Source: an uncultured Desulfatitalea sp. (GTDB lineage: Bacteria; Desulfobacterota; Desulfobacteria; Desulfobacterales; Desulfosarcinaceae). From it: a stretch of 64,000 nt of DNA. Position 1 is the stretch's first letter, and each line of letters starts with the position of its first letter. Below, piece by piece: positions 19,564-31,993 of the stretch. The position numbers and the translations under genes are program-made. The stretch spans positions 1,004,749-1,068,748 of the forward strand of contig CALMNL010000004.1 of the NCBI GenBank assembly GCA_937868765.1, in the 5' to 3' direction. Under the pieces are notes generated by a model, which was not told where the DNA came from, searched no databases, and saw only the letters and a program-made list of their open reading frames with translations.

Positions 19564-19579
19564 TAAGACCAAGGTCCTA
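19564..19579. promoter_or_regulatory. 16-bp palindrome (site B), candidate response-regulator site
   Basis: TAAGAC-CAAG-GTCCTA is a near-palindrome (one mismatch per arm pair) lying between the FixJ-like regulator and the channel gene, 34 nt before the channel start. It pairs with site A at 14237-14252. The short distance to the start codon leaves little room for a downstream promoter, so action on the RNA or as a roadblock is also possible. Confidence 0.45.
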
Positions 19580-19613
19580 TTTCCCAGGCCACACCCCTCT
19601 GATAGGAGGGAAC

Positions 19614-20303
19614 ATGGCCACCGACACCCAAGCACCGCCAGAGACGCACCCGCTGCTGCCCCAGGGCCGGTTCACCAAACTGCTGCTCCTGCTGTTGGGC
19701 ATGCTGGTGGCCGCGCCGCTGATCGAGGCCTTTTTCCACCTGCGCCTGCTGCTGGAAGATCTCTTTCTCACGGCCGTTTTCATCTACGCGACCTACTCGC
19801 TCGGCCGGAACAAACGCTTTCTCACGCTCGCGCTCGGCCTGGCGGTACCGGCCATCGCCCTGACCTGGCTGAGCCCGCTTGCGAACCAGCGGTGGCTGAC
19901 GATCCTCGGCGCTTTGTGCGACGCGGCTTTCATGTTGACTATAACGCTTTCGATCCTCACGCACATCTTCCGCCAGAAGGCGGTGACGGCGGACATGATC
20001 GCGGGGGCCATCGTCGTGTACCTGCTCATGGCGGTGATGTGGTCCCAAATCTACAGGGTGCTGGAGTGCATCCGCCCCGGGCAGTTCAGCCCGCCGGCCG
20101 GGCAGGGACCGATCACCCTGGCCCTGCTGCGCTATTTCAGCTTCGTCACCATCACCACCGTGGGCTATGGCGATATCATCCCCATGACCCACGCGGCCCG
20201 CGCCCTGGCCAACCTGGAAGCGGTGATGGGCCAGCTCTACCTGGTGATCCAGGTGGCCTGGCTGGTGGGCATGCACGTCACCATGAAGTCACGGAAAGGA
20301 TAG
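19614..20303 (+). CDS. K+-channel-like integral membrane protein
   Basis: This 229-aa protein has several hydrophobic helices (FTKLLLLLLGMLVAAPLIEAF, LFLTAVFIYATYSL, DMIAGAIVVYLLMAVMWSQI). A pore region follows with the potassium selectivity filter TVGYGD (FSFVTITTVGYGDIIPM) before the last helix. This is the Ion_trans_2 pore module, without an RCK domain or voltage-sensor arginine ladder. The Shine-Dalgarno AGGAGGG (19604-19610) may be sequestered by CCCTC at 19595-19599. DUF3300 and DUF2950 genes follow at 6 and 2 nt, so the three are one operon. Confidence 0.85.
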   Translation: MATDTQAPPETHPLLPQGRFTKLLLLLLGMLVAAPLIEAFFHLRLLLEDLFLTAVFIYATYSLGRNKRFLTLALGLAVPAIALTWLSPLANQRWLTILGALCDAAFMLTITLSILTHIFRQKAVTADMIAGAIVVYLLMAVMWSQIYRVLECIRPGQFSPPAGQGPITLALLRYFSFVTITTVGYGDIIPMTHAARALANLEAVMGQLYLVIQVAWLVGMHVTMKSRKG

Positions 20304-20309
20304 TCCACC

Positions 20310-21524
20310 ATGAAACCCATCCCGGCGGTCACGACCTGCTTCCGGGCGATGCTCCTCGTCATTGCGCTCCTGGCGGCCGCGGCGCCCTGGTGCCGCGCAG
20401 AGACGGCGCAACCCAAGCCCTTCAAGCCCGAGGAGCTGGAACAGATCGTGGCGCCCATCGCCCTGTACCCCGATCCGCTGCTGGCCCAGGTCCTGATGGC
20501 CGCCACCTATCCCCTGGAGGTGGTGCAGGCCGAACGCTGGCAGAAGCAGAACAAGAACCTCAAGGGCGAGAGCCTCAAGGCGGCCGTGGACAAACAGCCC
20601 TGGGATGCCAGCGTCAAATCCCTGGTGGAATTTCCGGATGTGCTCGCCATGCTGAGCGAAAAGCTCGACTGGACCCAGAAGCTGGGCGACGCCTTCCTGG
20701 CCCAGCAGAAAGAGGTCATGGACACGGTCCAGGCGCTGCGCAAGCGCGCCAAGGAAGAAGGCAACCTGGAAAGCACCAAAGAGCAGAAGGTGACCGAGCA
20801 GGAGGAGAAGATCGTCATCGAACCGGCCGACCCCCAGGTGGTCTACGTGCCGGTCTACAACCCCACCGTGGTGTACGGGGTCTGGCCTTACCCGGCCTAC
20901 CCGCCCTATTACTACTATCCGCCGGCTTACGTCTATCCGCCGGGGGGCTTGTTCATCTCGTTCAGCATGGGCGTGATGTGGGGGGCGGCCTGGGGCCACT
21001 ATGCTCACGGCGGCTGCAACTGGCACAGCGGCGACATCGACATCGACATCAACCGCAACACCAACATCAACCGCGGTGATCGCGTCACCCATCATGGCGG
21101 CAACCGGCAAAACCAGAAGTGGCAGCACAACCCCCAGCACCGCCAGGGCGTCGCCTACCGCGACCAGGCCACCGGGCAGAAGTATAACCGCGCCGCCACC
21201 CGCGATTCGGTGCAGTCCCGGGAGAATTTCCGCGGCTATGCCGACCAGGGGCGGCAAGATCTGGCCCGGGGCGGCGCCGACGATTACCGGCGCCAGGATG
21301 CCACCCGGCCGGGCGGCCTGGACAACCGCTCGGGCGGCAATCGCGACTACTCCGGCCGGCAGGGAGATGCTTTTTCGGGCATGGACCGCGGCGGTAGCAC
21401 CACCCGTGATTACAGCCGCCGCGGCAGCTCCAGCCGCCAGAGCATGTCCGGCAGCCGCGGCGGCTTCAGCGGCGGTTCCCGTGGCTTCGGCGGCGGCCGC
21501 GGCGGCGGCGGCGGCAGGAGGTAG
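20310..21524 (+). CDS. DUF3300 family secreted protein with glycine/arginine-rich tail
   Basis: This 404-aa protein has a signal peptide (about 1-29, AMLLVIALLAAAAPWCRAE). The conserved DUF3300 core starts with LEQIVAPIALYPDPLLAQVL and includes EVVQAERW and VYVPVYNPTVVYG. A tyrosine/proline-rich segment (YPPYYYYPPAYVYPPGG) is followed by a polar, Arg/Asp/Gly-rich region. The end is an RGG-like tail (GGFSGGSRGFGGGRGGGGGR). Function is unknown. DUF3300 and DUF2950 genes commonly occur side by side, as here. It lies between the channel gene and the DUF2950 gene, and the tail suggests binding to nucleic acid or an anionic polymer, but that is speculation. Confidence 0.88.
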   Translation: MKPIPAVTTCFRAMLLVIALLAAAAPWCRAETAQPKPFKPEELEQIVAPIALYPDPLLAQVLMAATYPLEVVQAERWQKQNKNLKGESLKAAVDKQPWDASVKSLVEFPDVLAMLSEKLDWTQKLGDAFLAQQKEVMDTVQALRKRAKEEGNLESTKEQKVTEQEEKIVIEPADPQVVYVPVYNPTVVYGVWPYPAYPPYYYYPPAYVYPPGGLFISFSMGVMWGAAWGHYAHGGCNWHSGDIDIDINRNTNINRGDRVTHHGGNRQNQKWQHNPQHRQGVAYRDQATGQKYNRAATRDSVQSRENFRGYADQGRQDLARGGADDYRRQDATRPGGLDNRSGGNRDYSGRQGDAFSGMDRGGSTTRDYSRRGSSSRQSMSGSRGGFSGGSRGFGGGRGGGGGRR

Positions 21525-21526
21525 GC

Positions 21527-22477
21527 ATGACAACAAGGAAGAAGCAAACCCTGCATCCAGCGATCACTAAAACCTTGGCCGCGGCCTTGCTCTTTTTCGT
21601 CGTAATCCCCACTGCCTGGGCCTCCGGCCCGGCAGAGGACCTGCAAGGATTCGCCACCCCCGAAGCGGCGGTGGGAGCGCTTGCGGCCGCCATAGGATCC
21701 AATGACGCCGCGCACCTGCTCGCCATTTTCGGAAAGGACGGAATGGCGCTTTTCTCTTCCGGAGATCCCGTAGCCGACCAGCAGCGGCGGGAAAAATTTA
21801 CCCAGGCCTATGAACGCAAGCATGCCCTGAGCCGGGAAGGCGCAGGCATGATCTTGATCATCGGCGACCAGGATTGGCCGTTTCCCATCCCCATGGTCCA
21901 GCATGGCGCCCGGTGGTTCTTCGACACGGCCGCCGGCAAGGAGGAGATGCTCAACCGTTGGATCGGCGAGAACGAATTGGACACGATCCAGACCCTGCTG
22001 GCCATCGTCGACGCCCAGCGCGAATATGCCATGCAGGATCGGGACGGCGACGGCCTGCTGGAATATGCCGAAAAGTTCGCCGGCGATCCCGGCCGACGCA
22101 ACGGATTATACTGGGAAACGGCCCCGGGAGAAGCGCCCAGCCCCCTGGGCCGCCTGGTGGCCGAGGCCTGGTCCGAAGGCTATCGGCGCACCGGCGAACC
22201 CAGCGGCCCGATCCCCTATCACGGCTACTATTTCCGTATCCTCAAGGCCCAGGGGCCGCATGCCGACGGCGGGCCCTACGACTATATGGTCAACGGTCAC
22301 ATGATCGGCGGGTTCGGCGTGCTGGCCTATCCGGCGACCTACGGCGTTTCGGGGGTCATGAGCTTTCAGGTGAACCACGCCGGGGTGATCTACGAAAAGA
22401 ACCTGGGCCCGGCCACCGCCAAAATCGCCCCGGTCATCGAGGCCTTCGACCCGGATCGGACCTGGCAGCAGCATTGA
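21527..22477 (+). CDS. DUF2950 family secreted protein
   Basis: This 316-aa protein has a signal peptide ending near residue 30 (LAAALLFFVVIPTAWA). DUF2950 hallmarks are seen: FATPEAAVGALAAAI near the mature N-terminus, WFFDTAAGKEEMLNRWIGENEL, and DAQREYAMQDRDGDGLLEYA. The last stretch looks like a Ca2+-binding DxDxDG loop. The C-terminal part, with YHGYYFRILKAQGP and FGVLAYPATYGVSGVMSF, is typical. The start is only 2 nt after the DUF3300 stop. Function is unknown; the conserved pairing suggests a shared periplasmic or surface role. Confidence 0.88.
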   Translation: MTTRKKQTLHPAITKTLAAALLFFVVIPTAWASGPAEDLQGFATPEAAVGALAAAIGSNDAAHLLAIFGKDGMALFSSGDPVADQQRREKFTQAYERKHALSREGAGMILIIGDQDWPFPIPMVQHGARWFFDTAAGKEEMLNRWIGENELDTIQTLLAIVDAQREYAMQDRDGDGLLEYAEKFAGDPGRRNGLYWETAPGEAPSPLGRLVAEAWSEGYRRTGEPSGPIPYHGYYFRILKAQGPHADGGPYDYMVNGHMIGGFGVLAYPATYGVSGVMSFQVNHAGVIYEKNLGPATAKIAPVIEAFDPDRTWQQH

Positions 22478-22518
22478 GCCGGGCGACCTGCCCGGTGCCA
22501 AAAGCAAGGAATGGGCCC

Positions 22519-22899
22519 ATGGCGCAATCGCCTCCCCGCATTCACATTGTCGATGACGATCCATCCGTGGCACGGGCCCTTGCGCGGCTGCTGAACTCCT
22601 GGGGCATGCAGGCCCGGGCCTTCACCTCCCCCGAAGCCTTTTTGTCGGAAATGGGCGCCGGTCAGCAGATCGACTGCGCCGTGATCGACGTGCGCATGCC
22701 GGGCATGTCCGGTTTCGAACTCCAGACCCGCATGCAAGCGGCCGGTTGGAAGATTCCGGTGATTTTCATCACCGCCAACGAGGCCCGGGGGATCGAAGAC
22801 CAGGCGTTTCGGACAGGCGCCGCGGGCTTTTTGCGTAAGCCATTCAGCGATCAGGCCCTGGTGGATTTGATCCGTCGGGCCATGGCGTCAATCGCCTAA
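22519..22899 (+). CDS. Stand-alone receiver-domain response regulator
   Basis: This 126-aa protein consists only of a CheY-like receiver. It has IVDDDPSVARALARLL, phospho-Asp57 in CAVIDVRMPG, FITA and FLRKPF. No output domain is present, so it must act through protein contacts or as a phosphate sink. The sequence is closest in style to FixJ-type receivers, like the regulator at 18876. It starts 41 nt after the DUF2950 stop and is followed 19 nt later by a binding-protein gene, so it sits at the junction of the signalling and transport blocks. Confidence 0.85.
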   Translation: MAQSPPRIHIVDDDPSVARALARLLNSWGMQARAFTSPEAFLSEMGAGQQIDCAVIDVRMPGMSGFELQTRMQAAGWKIPVIFITANEARGIEDQAFRTGAAGFLRKPFSDQALVDLIRRAMASIA

Positions 22900-22918
22900 T
22901 CCAAATGGAGGGTATCCG

Positions 22919-23722
22919 ATGAAGAGTCGAAAAACGGCTGTCACGGCGATGGTCTGCGGCGTGCTGATCGGCGTCCTGCTGTCCACCGCCTGGGCCGATG
23001 GCCTAACCGATGCCCGGGGCCGCGGCCGCCTGCGCGCGGGCGTCAAGACCGACTTCGCCCCCTTCGGCTATGAAGCGCCTTCGGGGGAAATCCTGGGTTT
23101 CGACGCCGACCTGGCCCGCGGCCTGGCCAAGGCCCTTTTCGATGACGAATCGGCGCTGGAGTTGGTTCCGGTCACCAGCGGCAGCCGCATCCCGCTGCTC
23201 TACAGCGACCTGATCGACCTCATCATCGCTTCGATGACCGTCACCGAAGATCGGCGGCGGGTGCTGGATTTCTCCAAACCTTATTTCATCACCGGCTCGC
23301 TGCTGCTCACGCTCAAGGGCAGCCCCATCCGGGGAGTGGAGGACCTGGCCGGACGACAGGTGGCGGTGGTGGCCGGCGCCGTCCAGGAGAAAGACCTGCC
23401 CATCATCGCGCCCGAGGCCCGGCTGGTGGCCTTCGAAAACCTGCCCGCGGCGCTGCACGCCCTGCGCAGCAAAAATGTGGAGGCCGTGTGCCAGGACGAT
23501 ATCACCTTGTTAAGCGAGGCCCAGGTGGACGCCAACCTGACCATCGTGGGCAAACCCTTCCTGCCGCGGCCCTATGCCATCGCCGTGCGCAAAGGCGAAT
23601 CCAAGTTTCTGGCCTGGATCGATGCCCACCTGGAAAAGATGAAGCGCGACGGCACCCTGCAAATGTTGCGGCGCAAGTACTTCATGGACATGGAAGCGGA
23701 GCTGATGCCGCTGCCTGAATGA
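22919..23722 (+). CDS. Periplasmic amino-acid-type solute-binding protein (SBP_bac_3), orphan
   Basis: This 267-aa protein has a signal peptide (about 1-26, MVCGVLIGVLLSTAWA). The SBP_bac_3 fold is shown by LRAGVKTDFAPFGYEAP, GFDADLARGLAKAL, DLIIASMTVTEDRRRVLDFSKPY and YAIAVRKGESKFLAWID. Such proteins bind amino acids or related acids. No ABC permease or ATPase is nearby; instead a Dcu-type secondary carrier begins 15 nt downstream. GGAGGG lies before the start. It could feed the carrier, act as a sensor ligand-binder, or serve a transporter encoded elsewhere. Confidence 0.87.
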   Translation: MKSRKTAVTAMVCGVLIGVLLSTAWADGLTDARGRGRLRAGVKTDFAPFGYEAPSGEILGFDADLARGLAKALFDDESALELVPVTSGSRIPLLYSDLIDLIIASMTVTEDRRRVLDFSKPYFITGSLLLTLKGSPIRGVEDLAGRQVAVVAGAVQEKDLPIIAPEARLVAFENLPAALHALRSKNVEAVCQDDITLLSEAQVDANLTIVGKPFLPRPYAIAVRKGESKFLAWIDAHLEKMKRDGTLQMLRRKYFMDMEAELMPLPE

Positions 23723-23737
23723 AAAGGAGACCGGACG

Positions 23738-25072
23738 ATGGTAGTGAAGTTGATCTTAGAGTTCGCGATCGTGCTGGCCGCCATCTTCCTGGGCAGCCGT
23801 TCGGGCGGCGTGGGCCTGGGGTTGTGGGGCGGCGCCGGCGTGCTGGTGCTCAGCTACGGCTTCGGCCTGGCGCCCACCGCGCCGCCCATCGACGTGATGC
23901 TGATCATCCTGGCGGTGATCATGGCCGCTTCGGTGATGGAGGCGGCCGGTGGCATCGACTACCTGGTGAGCCTGGCCGAGCGCATCATCCGGCGCAACCC
24001 GCGCCAGATCACCATCGTCGCGCCGCTGGTGTGCTACCTTTTTCCCTTCGGCGCGGGCACCGGTCATGTCTTCTACCCGCTGCTGCCCATCATCTTCCAG
24101 GTGGCCTACGAAAACGGCATCCGACCCGAGCGGCCCATGGCGGTCTCCACCATCGCCAGTCAGCAGGCGATCACCGCCTCGCCCGTGTCGGCGGCCATGG
24201 CGGCCATGATCGCCATGTTCGAGCCCTTGGGAGTGGGGCTGCCCAAAATCATGCTGATCTGCCTGCCGGCCACGGTCATCGGCGTGCTCGTGGCGGCCGT
24301 GGTCCAGACCCGTGTGGGCAAGGAGCTCAAGGACGATCCGGAGTACCAGCGCCGCCTTTCCGCCGGAGAACTGCAGCCGCCCGGTGAGGCGCAGGGCAAG
24401 ACCGAGCGCAAGGCGCTGCCCGCCGGCGCCCGCCTGAGCGCCCTGATGTTCCTCGCCGGCGTGCTGCTCATCGTGCTCGCCGGTCTCTTTCCCGGCTTGC
24501 GCCCCGCCATCCCCAAAGGCGACGGCCTGGCGCCCCTGGGCATGGCCGAAACCATCCAGATCGTGATGCTTTCTCTGGCAGCCTTGATGCTGCTGGCCAC
24601 CAAGACCACGGCCACCAAGATTCCCAAGACCGAGGTGGCCCAGGCCGGTTTGACGGCGGTCATCGGCATCTTCGGCCTGGCCTGGCTGGGCGACACCTTC
24701 ATCAAGGGCAACGAAAAGCTGATCATCGGCACCATCGGCGAGATCACCGCCAATTATCCCATCACCTTCGCCCTGGGGCTGTTCTTCGCTTCGGTGCTGC
24801 TCTTCAGCCAGGCGGCCACCACCCGCGCCCTGATGCCCCTGGGCATCAGCCTGGGCATGGCGCCGGCCAACCTGGTGGCCATGTGGCCGGCGGTCAACGG
24901 CTACTTCTTCCTGCCGACCTACGGCTCGCTCATCGCCGCCATCAATTTCGACCGCACCGGCACGACCCGCATCGGGCGCTACGTGCTCAACCACTCGTTC
25001 ATGCTGCCGGGGATCGTCTCCACGGCGACCGCCATTTGCGTGGGCCTGATCATCGGCCGCTTGGTCTTATAA
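23738..25072 (+). CDS. Anaerobic C4-dicarboxylate carrier, DcuA/DcuB family
   Basis: This 444-aa polytopic protein has about 11-12 hydrophobic segments and the usual Dcu length. Sequence typical of the family includes FGAGTGHVFYPLLPIIFQVAYE, RPERPMAVSTIASQQAITASPVSAAMA and NGYFFLPTYGSLIAAINFDRTGTTRIGRYV. DcuA/B carriers exchange fumarate, aspartate or malate for succinate in anaerobes. The aspartate ammonia-lyase gene follows after 13 nt, a classic functional pairing (aspA-dcuA in E. coli). I cannot decide between DcuA and DcuB from sequence alone. Confidence 0.88.
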   Translation: MVVKLILEFAIVLAAIFLGSRSGGVGLGLWGGAGVLVLSYGFGLAPTAPPIDVMLIILAVIMAASVMEAAGGIDYLVSLAERIIRRNPRQITIVAPLVCYLFPFGAGTGHVFYPLLPIIFQVAYENGIRPERPMAVSTIASQQAITASPVSAAMAAMIAMFEPLGVGLPKIMLICLPATVIGVLVAAVVQTRVGKELKDDPEYQRRLSAGELQPPGEAQGKTERKALPAGARLSALMFLAGVLLIVLAGLFPGLRPAIPKGDGLAPLGMAETIQIVMLSLAALMLLATKTTATKIPKTEVAQAGLTAVIGIFGLAWLGDTFIKGNEKLIIGTIGEITANYPITFALGLFFASVLLFSQAATTRALMPLGISLGMAPANLVAMWPAVNGYFFLPTYGSLIAAINFDRTGTTRIGRYVLNHSFMLPGIVSTATAICVGLIIGRLVL

Positions 25073-25085
25073 AAAGGAGGCTTTC

Positions 25086-26945
<1,860 letters not shown>

Positions 26946-26980
26946 GGAAATATTCGGCTTAAAAAGAAGGAAGAAGGGAA

Positions 26981-28291
26981 ATGAAGGTACTGCGTTTCTA
27001 CTTCCGAACCAACCTCCTGCTGCGCATCCTCGTCGGCCTGGCGGCAGGAGCGGTGGCCGGGCTGATCTTCGGCCCGAAGATCCAGTGGGTCTCGCCCCTG
27101 GGCGACATCTTCGTGCGCCTGCTCAAGCTGATCGTCATGCCGGTGGTGGTCTTCACCCTGGTGGTGGGCGCCGCCAGCATCCACCCGGCCCGGCTGGGCA
27201 AGGTGGGGGTCAAGGCCCTGCTGCTCTACACGCTCACCACGGCCTTGGCCGTGGCCATCGGGCTGCTGGTGGGCAATGTCTTCAAACCGGGCCTGGGCAT
27301 GACCCTGGCCGGAACCGCCGGCGCCGGCGGGCTCAAGGCCGAGCCCACCTCGCTGCTTCAGACGGTGCTGGAGATCGTACCCCTCAATCCCTTCAAGTCC
27401 ATCACCGACGGCAACATGCTGCAAACCATCTTCTTCGCCATCCTCTTCGGCATGGGCATCGCCTACCTGCGCGAGAGCAAGGAAGAGCGCATCCGCGCCT
27501 CGGCCAACACCGTCTTCGCCTTCTTCGACGGCTGCGCCGAGGTGATGTACAAAGTGGTCCACTGGATCCTCGAGTATGCGCCCATCGGTGTCTTCGCCCT
27601 GATCGCGGTGGTTTTCGGCGAGCAGGGCTCCGAAGCCTTCGGGCCCCTGGGCATGGTCACGCTGAGCGTCTACGTGGCCCTGCTGCTGCATCTGGCCGTG
27701 GCCTACAGCGGTCTTCTGCTCGTCTTCCGGGTCGGCCCCCTGGCCTTCTTCGCCCGGGCCAAGGATGCCATGGTCACCGCCTTCGTCACCCGCAGCAGCG
27801 GCGGCACCCTGCCGGTGAGCATGGACGTGGCCGAAAAGAAAATGGGCATCTCCAAGGGCGTCTACTCCTTCTCGTTGCCCCTGGGGGCCACCATCAACAT
27901 GGACGGCACGGCCATCTACCAGGGGGTGTGCGTGCTCTTCATCGGCTTCGCCGTGGGCGCGCCGCTCACTTTCAGCCAGCAGATGACCGTGATCCTGACC
28001 GCCGTGCTGGCCTCCATCGGCACGGCCGGCGTGCCGGGCAGCGGCGCCATCATGCTGATGATGGTGCTCAATTCAGTGGGCATGACCGTGGAGCCGGGCA
28101 CGGCGGTGGCCATGGCCTACTCCATGATCTTCGGCATCGATGCCCTGCTGGACATGGGCCGCACGGCCCTGAACGTCACCGGCGACCTGGCCGTGACCTG
28201 CGCCGTGGCCAAGGCCGAAGGCGAGATCGATTCCGGCTGCTGGCTGGATGCGCCGCCGCGGGATACGCTGCCCGAGGCCGGCGAAGCATGA
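26981..28291 (+). CDS. Dicarboxylate/amino-acid:cation symporter (DAACS, GltP/DctA type)
   Basis: This 436-aa polytopic carrier shows both re-entrant-loop regions. HP1 carries TRSSGGTLPVS, TM7 has INMDGTAIYQ, HP2 has GVPGSGA, and TM8 has ALLDMGRTALNVTGD. The TM8 residues equivalent to Asp394, Arg397 and Asn401 of GltPh are all present. The Arg fits acidic substrates such as aspartate, glutamate or C4-dicarboxylates. It starts 35 nt after aspA, so uptake of aspartate for the lyase is a sensible role. An orphan binding protein follows after 22 nt. Confidence 0.9.
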   Translation: MKVLRFYFRTNLLLRILVGLAAGAVAGLIFGPKIQWVSPLGDIFVRLLKLIVMPVVVFTLVVGAASIHPARLGKVGVKALLLYTLTTALAVAIGLLVGNVFKPGLGMTLAGTAGAGGLKAEPTSLLQTVLEIVPLNPFKSITDGNMLQTIFFAILFGMGIAYLRESKEERIRASANTVFAFFDGCAEVMYKVVHWILEYAPIGVFALIAVVFGEQGSEAFGPLGMVTLSVYVALLLHLAVAYSGLLLVFRVGPLAFFARAKDAMVTAFVTRSSGGTLPVSMDVAEKKMGISKGVYSFSLPLGATINMDGTAIYQGVCVLFIGFAVGAPLTFSQQMTVILTAVLASIGTAGVPGSGAIMLMMVLNSVGMTVEPGTAVAMAYSMIFGIDALLDMGRTALNVTGDLAVTCAVAKAEGEIDSGCWLDAPPRDTLPEAGEA

Positions 28292-28313
28292 GAAGCATGA
28301 GAGGAAAGCGCGG

Positions 28314-29234
28314 ATGAAAAGAATCACGACATGGTTTCTGGCACTATTGCTTCTGGCGGCTTCTTCCGCCCTGGCCGGCGACATGCAGCGCATCATGGAA
28401 GAAAAAGAGCTCGTGGTTTCGCTGAACCGCGACACGCCGCCCTTCTGCATGGTGGCCAAGGGGCGGCTCATCGGGATCGACGTGGATCTGGCGCGGCTGA
28501 TGGCCGAAGAAATGGGCGTCAAGGTGAAATTCATCTTTCCGGCTGCTTATGATGAACAAATTCCCCGGCTGCTGGCCGGCGAAGCGGACATCGTCATCGC
28601 CGCCATGACCCGCACGCCCGAGCGCGGCCTGCGGGTCAACTTCAGCGCCCCCTATTTCGAGGTGAGCCAGGCGGCCCTGGTGCACGCCAAACTGGCCACG
28701 GCCAAGACCCAATCCTATTTCGACCTGGTGGAGATCCCCGGTCTGCGCATCGGCGTCAAGGGGCAGACCACCATGGAACGCTTCGCCCGCAAGCTCTTCG
28801 CCGCCGACAGGATCAAGACCTATGCCGGTCACGACGAGGCCGTGGCCGCCCTGCTGAACGCCGAGGTGGACGCCACTGTGCACGACTCGCCCTTCGTGCG
28901 CGTCTGGCAGAAAAGTCACCCGGAATATGCGAGCAAAATCAAGGCCCTCCTGGCGCCCGCGACCAGCGAGCACTACGGCTTTGCCATTCGCAAGGGCGAT
29001 CCCGATTTCCTTGCCTGGCTTAACCTGTTCATCGCCCAGGCCGAGAGCGACGGCACCATGGACTGGCTGAAACACATCTACCTGGTGGAGATGAACTGGT
29101 TGGGCGGGGCCCCGGCGACGGACACGCTCCTGGACAAAGAGCACCTGCTGCGCGACAAGTTCCTGGCCCGCAAGATGGAGTTGCTCGAACAACGGCGGCT
29201 GGAGGAGATGCAGAAGGCCGGAGCACCCTATTGA
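28314..29234 (+). CDS. Periplasmic amino-acid-type solute-binding protein (SBP_bac_3), second orphan
   Basis: This 306-aa protein starts at the ATG at 28314, with GAGGAAAG before it. It has a signal peptide (about 1-22, FLALLLLAASSALA). SBP_bac_3 features are LVVSLNRDTPPFCMV, IGIDVDLARLMAEEMGV, DIVIAAMTRTPERGLRVNF and YGFAIRKGDPDFLAWLN. The C-terminus is extended by about 40 charged residues (LLEQRRLEEMQKAG), likely helical. As with the protein at 22919, no ABC partner is present and the upstream neighbour is a secondary carrier. It appears to end the operon; a 109-nt gap follows. Confidence 0.87.
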   Translation: MKRITTWFLALLLLAASSALAGDMQRIMEEKELVVSLNRDTPPFCMVAKGRLIGIDVDLARLMAEEMGVKVKFIFPAAYDEQIPRLLAGEADIVIAAMTRTPERGLRVNFSAPYFEVSQAALVHAKLATAKTQSYFDLVEIPGLRIGVKGQTTMERFARKLFAADRIKTYAGHDEAVAALLNAEVDATVHDSPFVRVWQKSHPEYASKIKALLAPATSEHYGFAIRKGDPDFLAWLNLFIAQAESDGTMDWLKHIYLVEMNWLGGAPATDTLLDKEHLLRDKFLARKMELLEQRRLEEMQKAGAPY

Positions 29235-29343
29235 CGCTTGACCGTGCGTGCCCACCCCCGCGCATGGGTATCGATACAATTTTTTCATGAGCCCTGATCG
29301 GCAGGGATCATATCAACAACCCGAGGAAAAGAAGGAGGATGGA

Positions 29344-29772
29344 ATGAAACGTGTTTTACTGATGGTGGTGCTGGCGGCGGTCTTCTTCGGCTTCTGCGGC
29401 AATCTGCTTGCCGAGGAAACCCTCATCGACACCGTGGCCAATGGATGCAAGACCGAAATCGCGACCTATTGTAAATCGGTGACCCCGGGCGAGGGCCGGA
29501 TCCTGGCCTGCCTTTACGCCCATGAGGACAAGCTCAGCGGCGGGTGCGAGTATGCCCTGTACGACGCCTCGGCCCGACTGGAACGGGCGGTGGCGGCCCT
29601 GAATTACGCGGTCCAGGAGTGCGAAGCGGACATCACCACGCTGTGCAAGAGTGTGGCGGCGGGCCAGGGGCGGATCATGGAGTGCCTGGAGAAAAACGAC
29701 GCCAAGGTGAGCAAACGCTGCAAAGGCGCCCTCAAGACCACGGGCTTGAAGTCCAAGCCGGATAAGAAGTAG
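29344..29772 (+). CDS. Secreted cysteine-rich repeat protein
   Basis: This 142-aa protein starts at the ATG at 29344 with AAGGAGG upstream. It has a signal peptide (about 1-23, LLMVVLAAVFFGFCGNLLA). The mature part holds two copies of a cysteine-rich unit of the GLG1/cysteine-rich-repeat type: C...YCKSVTPGEGRILACL....C and C...LCKSVAAGQGRIMECL....C, each with four Cys and the GxGRIxxCL core. The repeats probably form disulfides in the periplasm. Function is unknown. A 67-nt gap separates it from the aldolase gene, so it may or may not be co-transcribed with the glycolytic genes. Confidence 0.78.
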   Translation: MKRVLLMVVLAAVFFGFCGNLLAEETLIDTVANGCKTEIATYCKSVTPGEGRILACLYAHEDKLSGGCEYALYDASARLERAVAALNYAVQECEADITTLCKSVAAGQGRIMECLEKNDAKVSKRCKGALKTTGLKSKPDKK

Positions 29773-29839
29773 CGGCATGCGATGGCGCGCGCCGGGGGCG
29801 GAACCCGCGGCGGGCGCCACCCTGTTAAAGGAGGTCATT

Positions 29840-31981
<2,142 letters not shown>

Positions 31982-31993
31982 CAAGGAGCAGGC

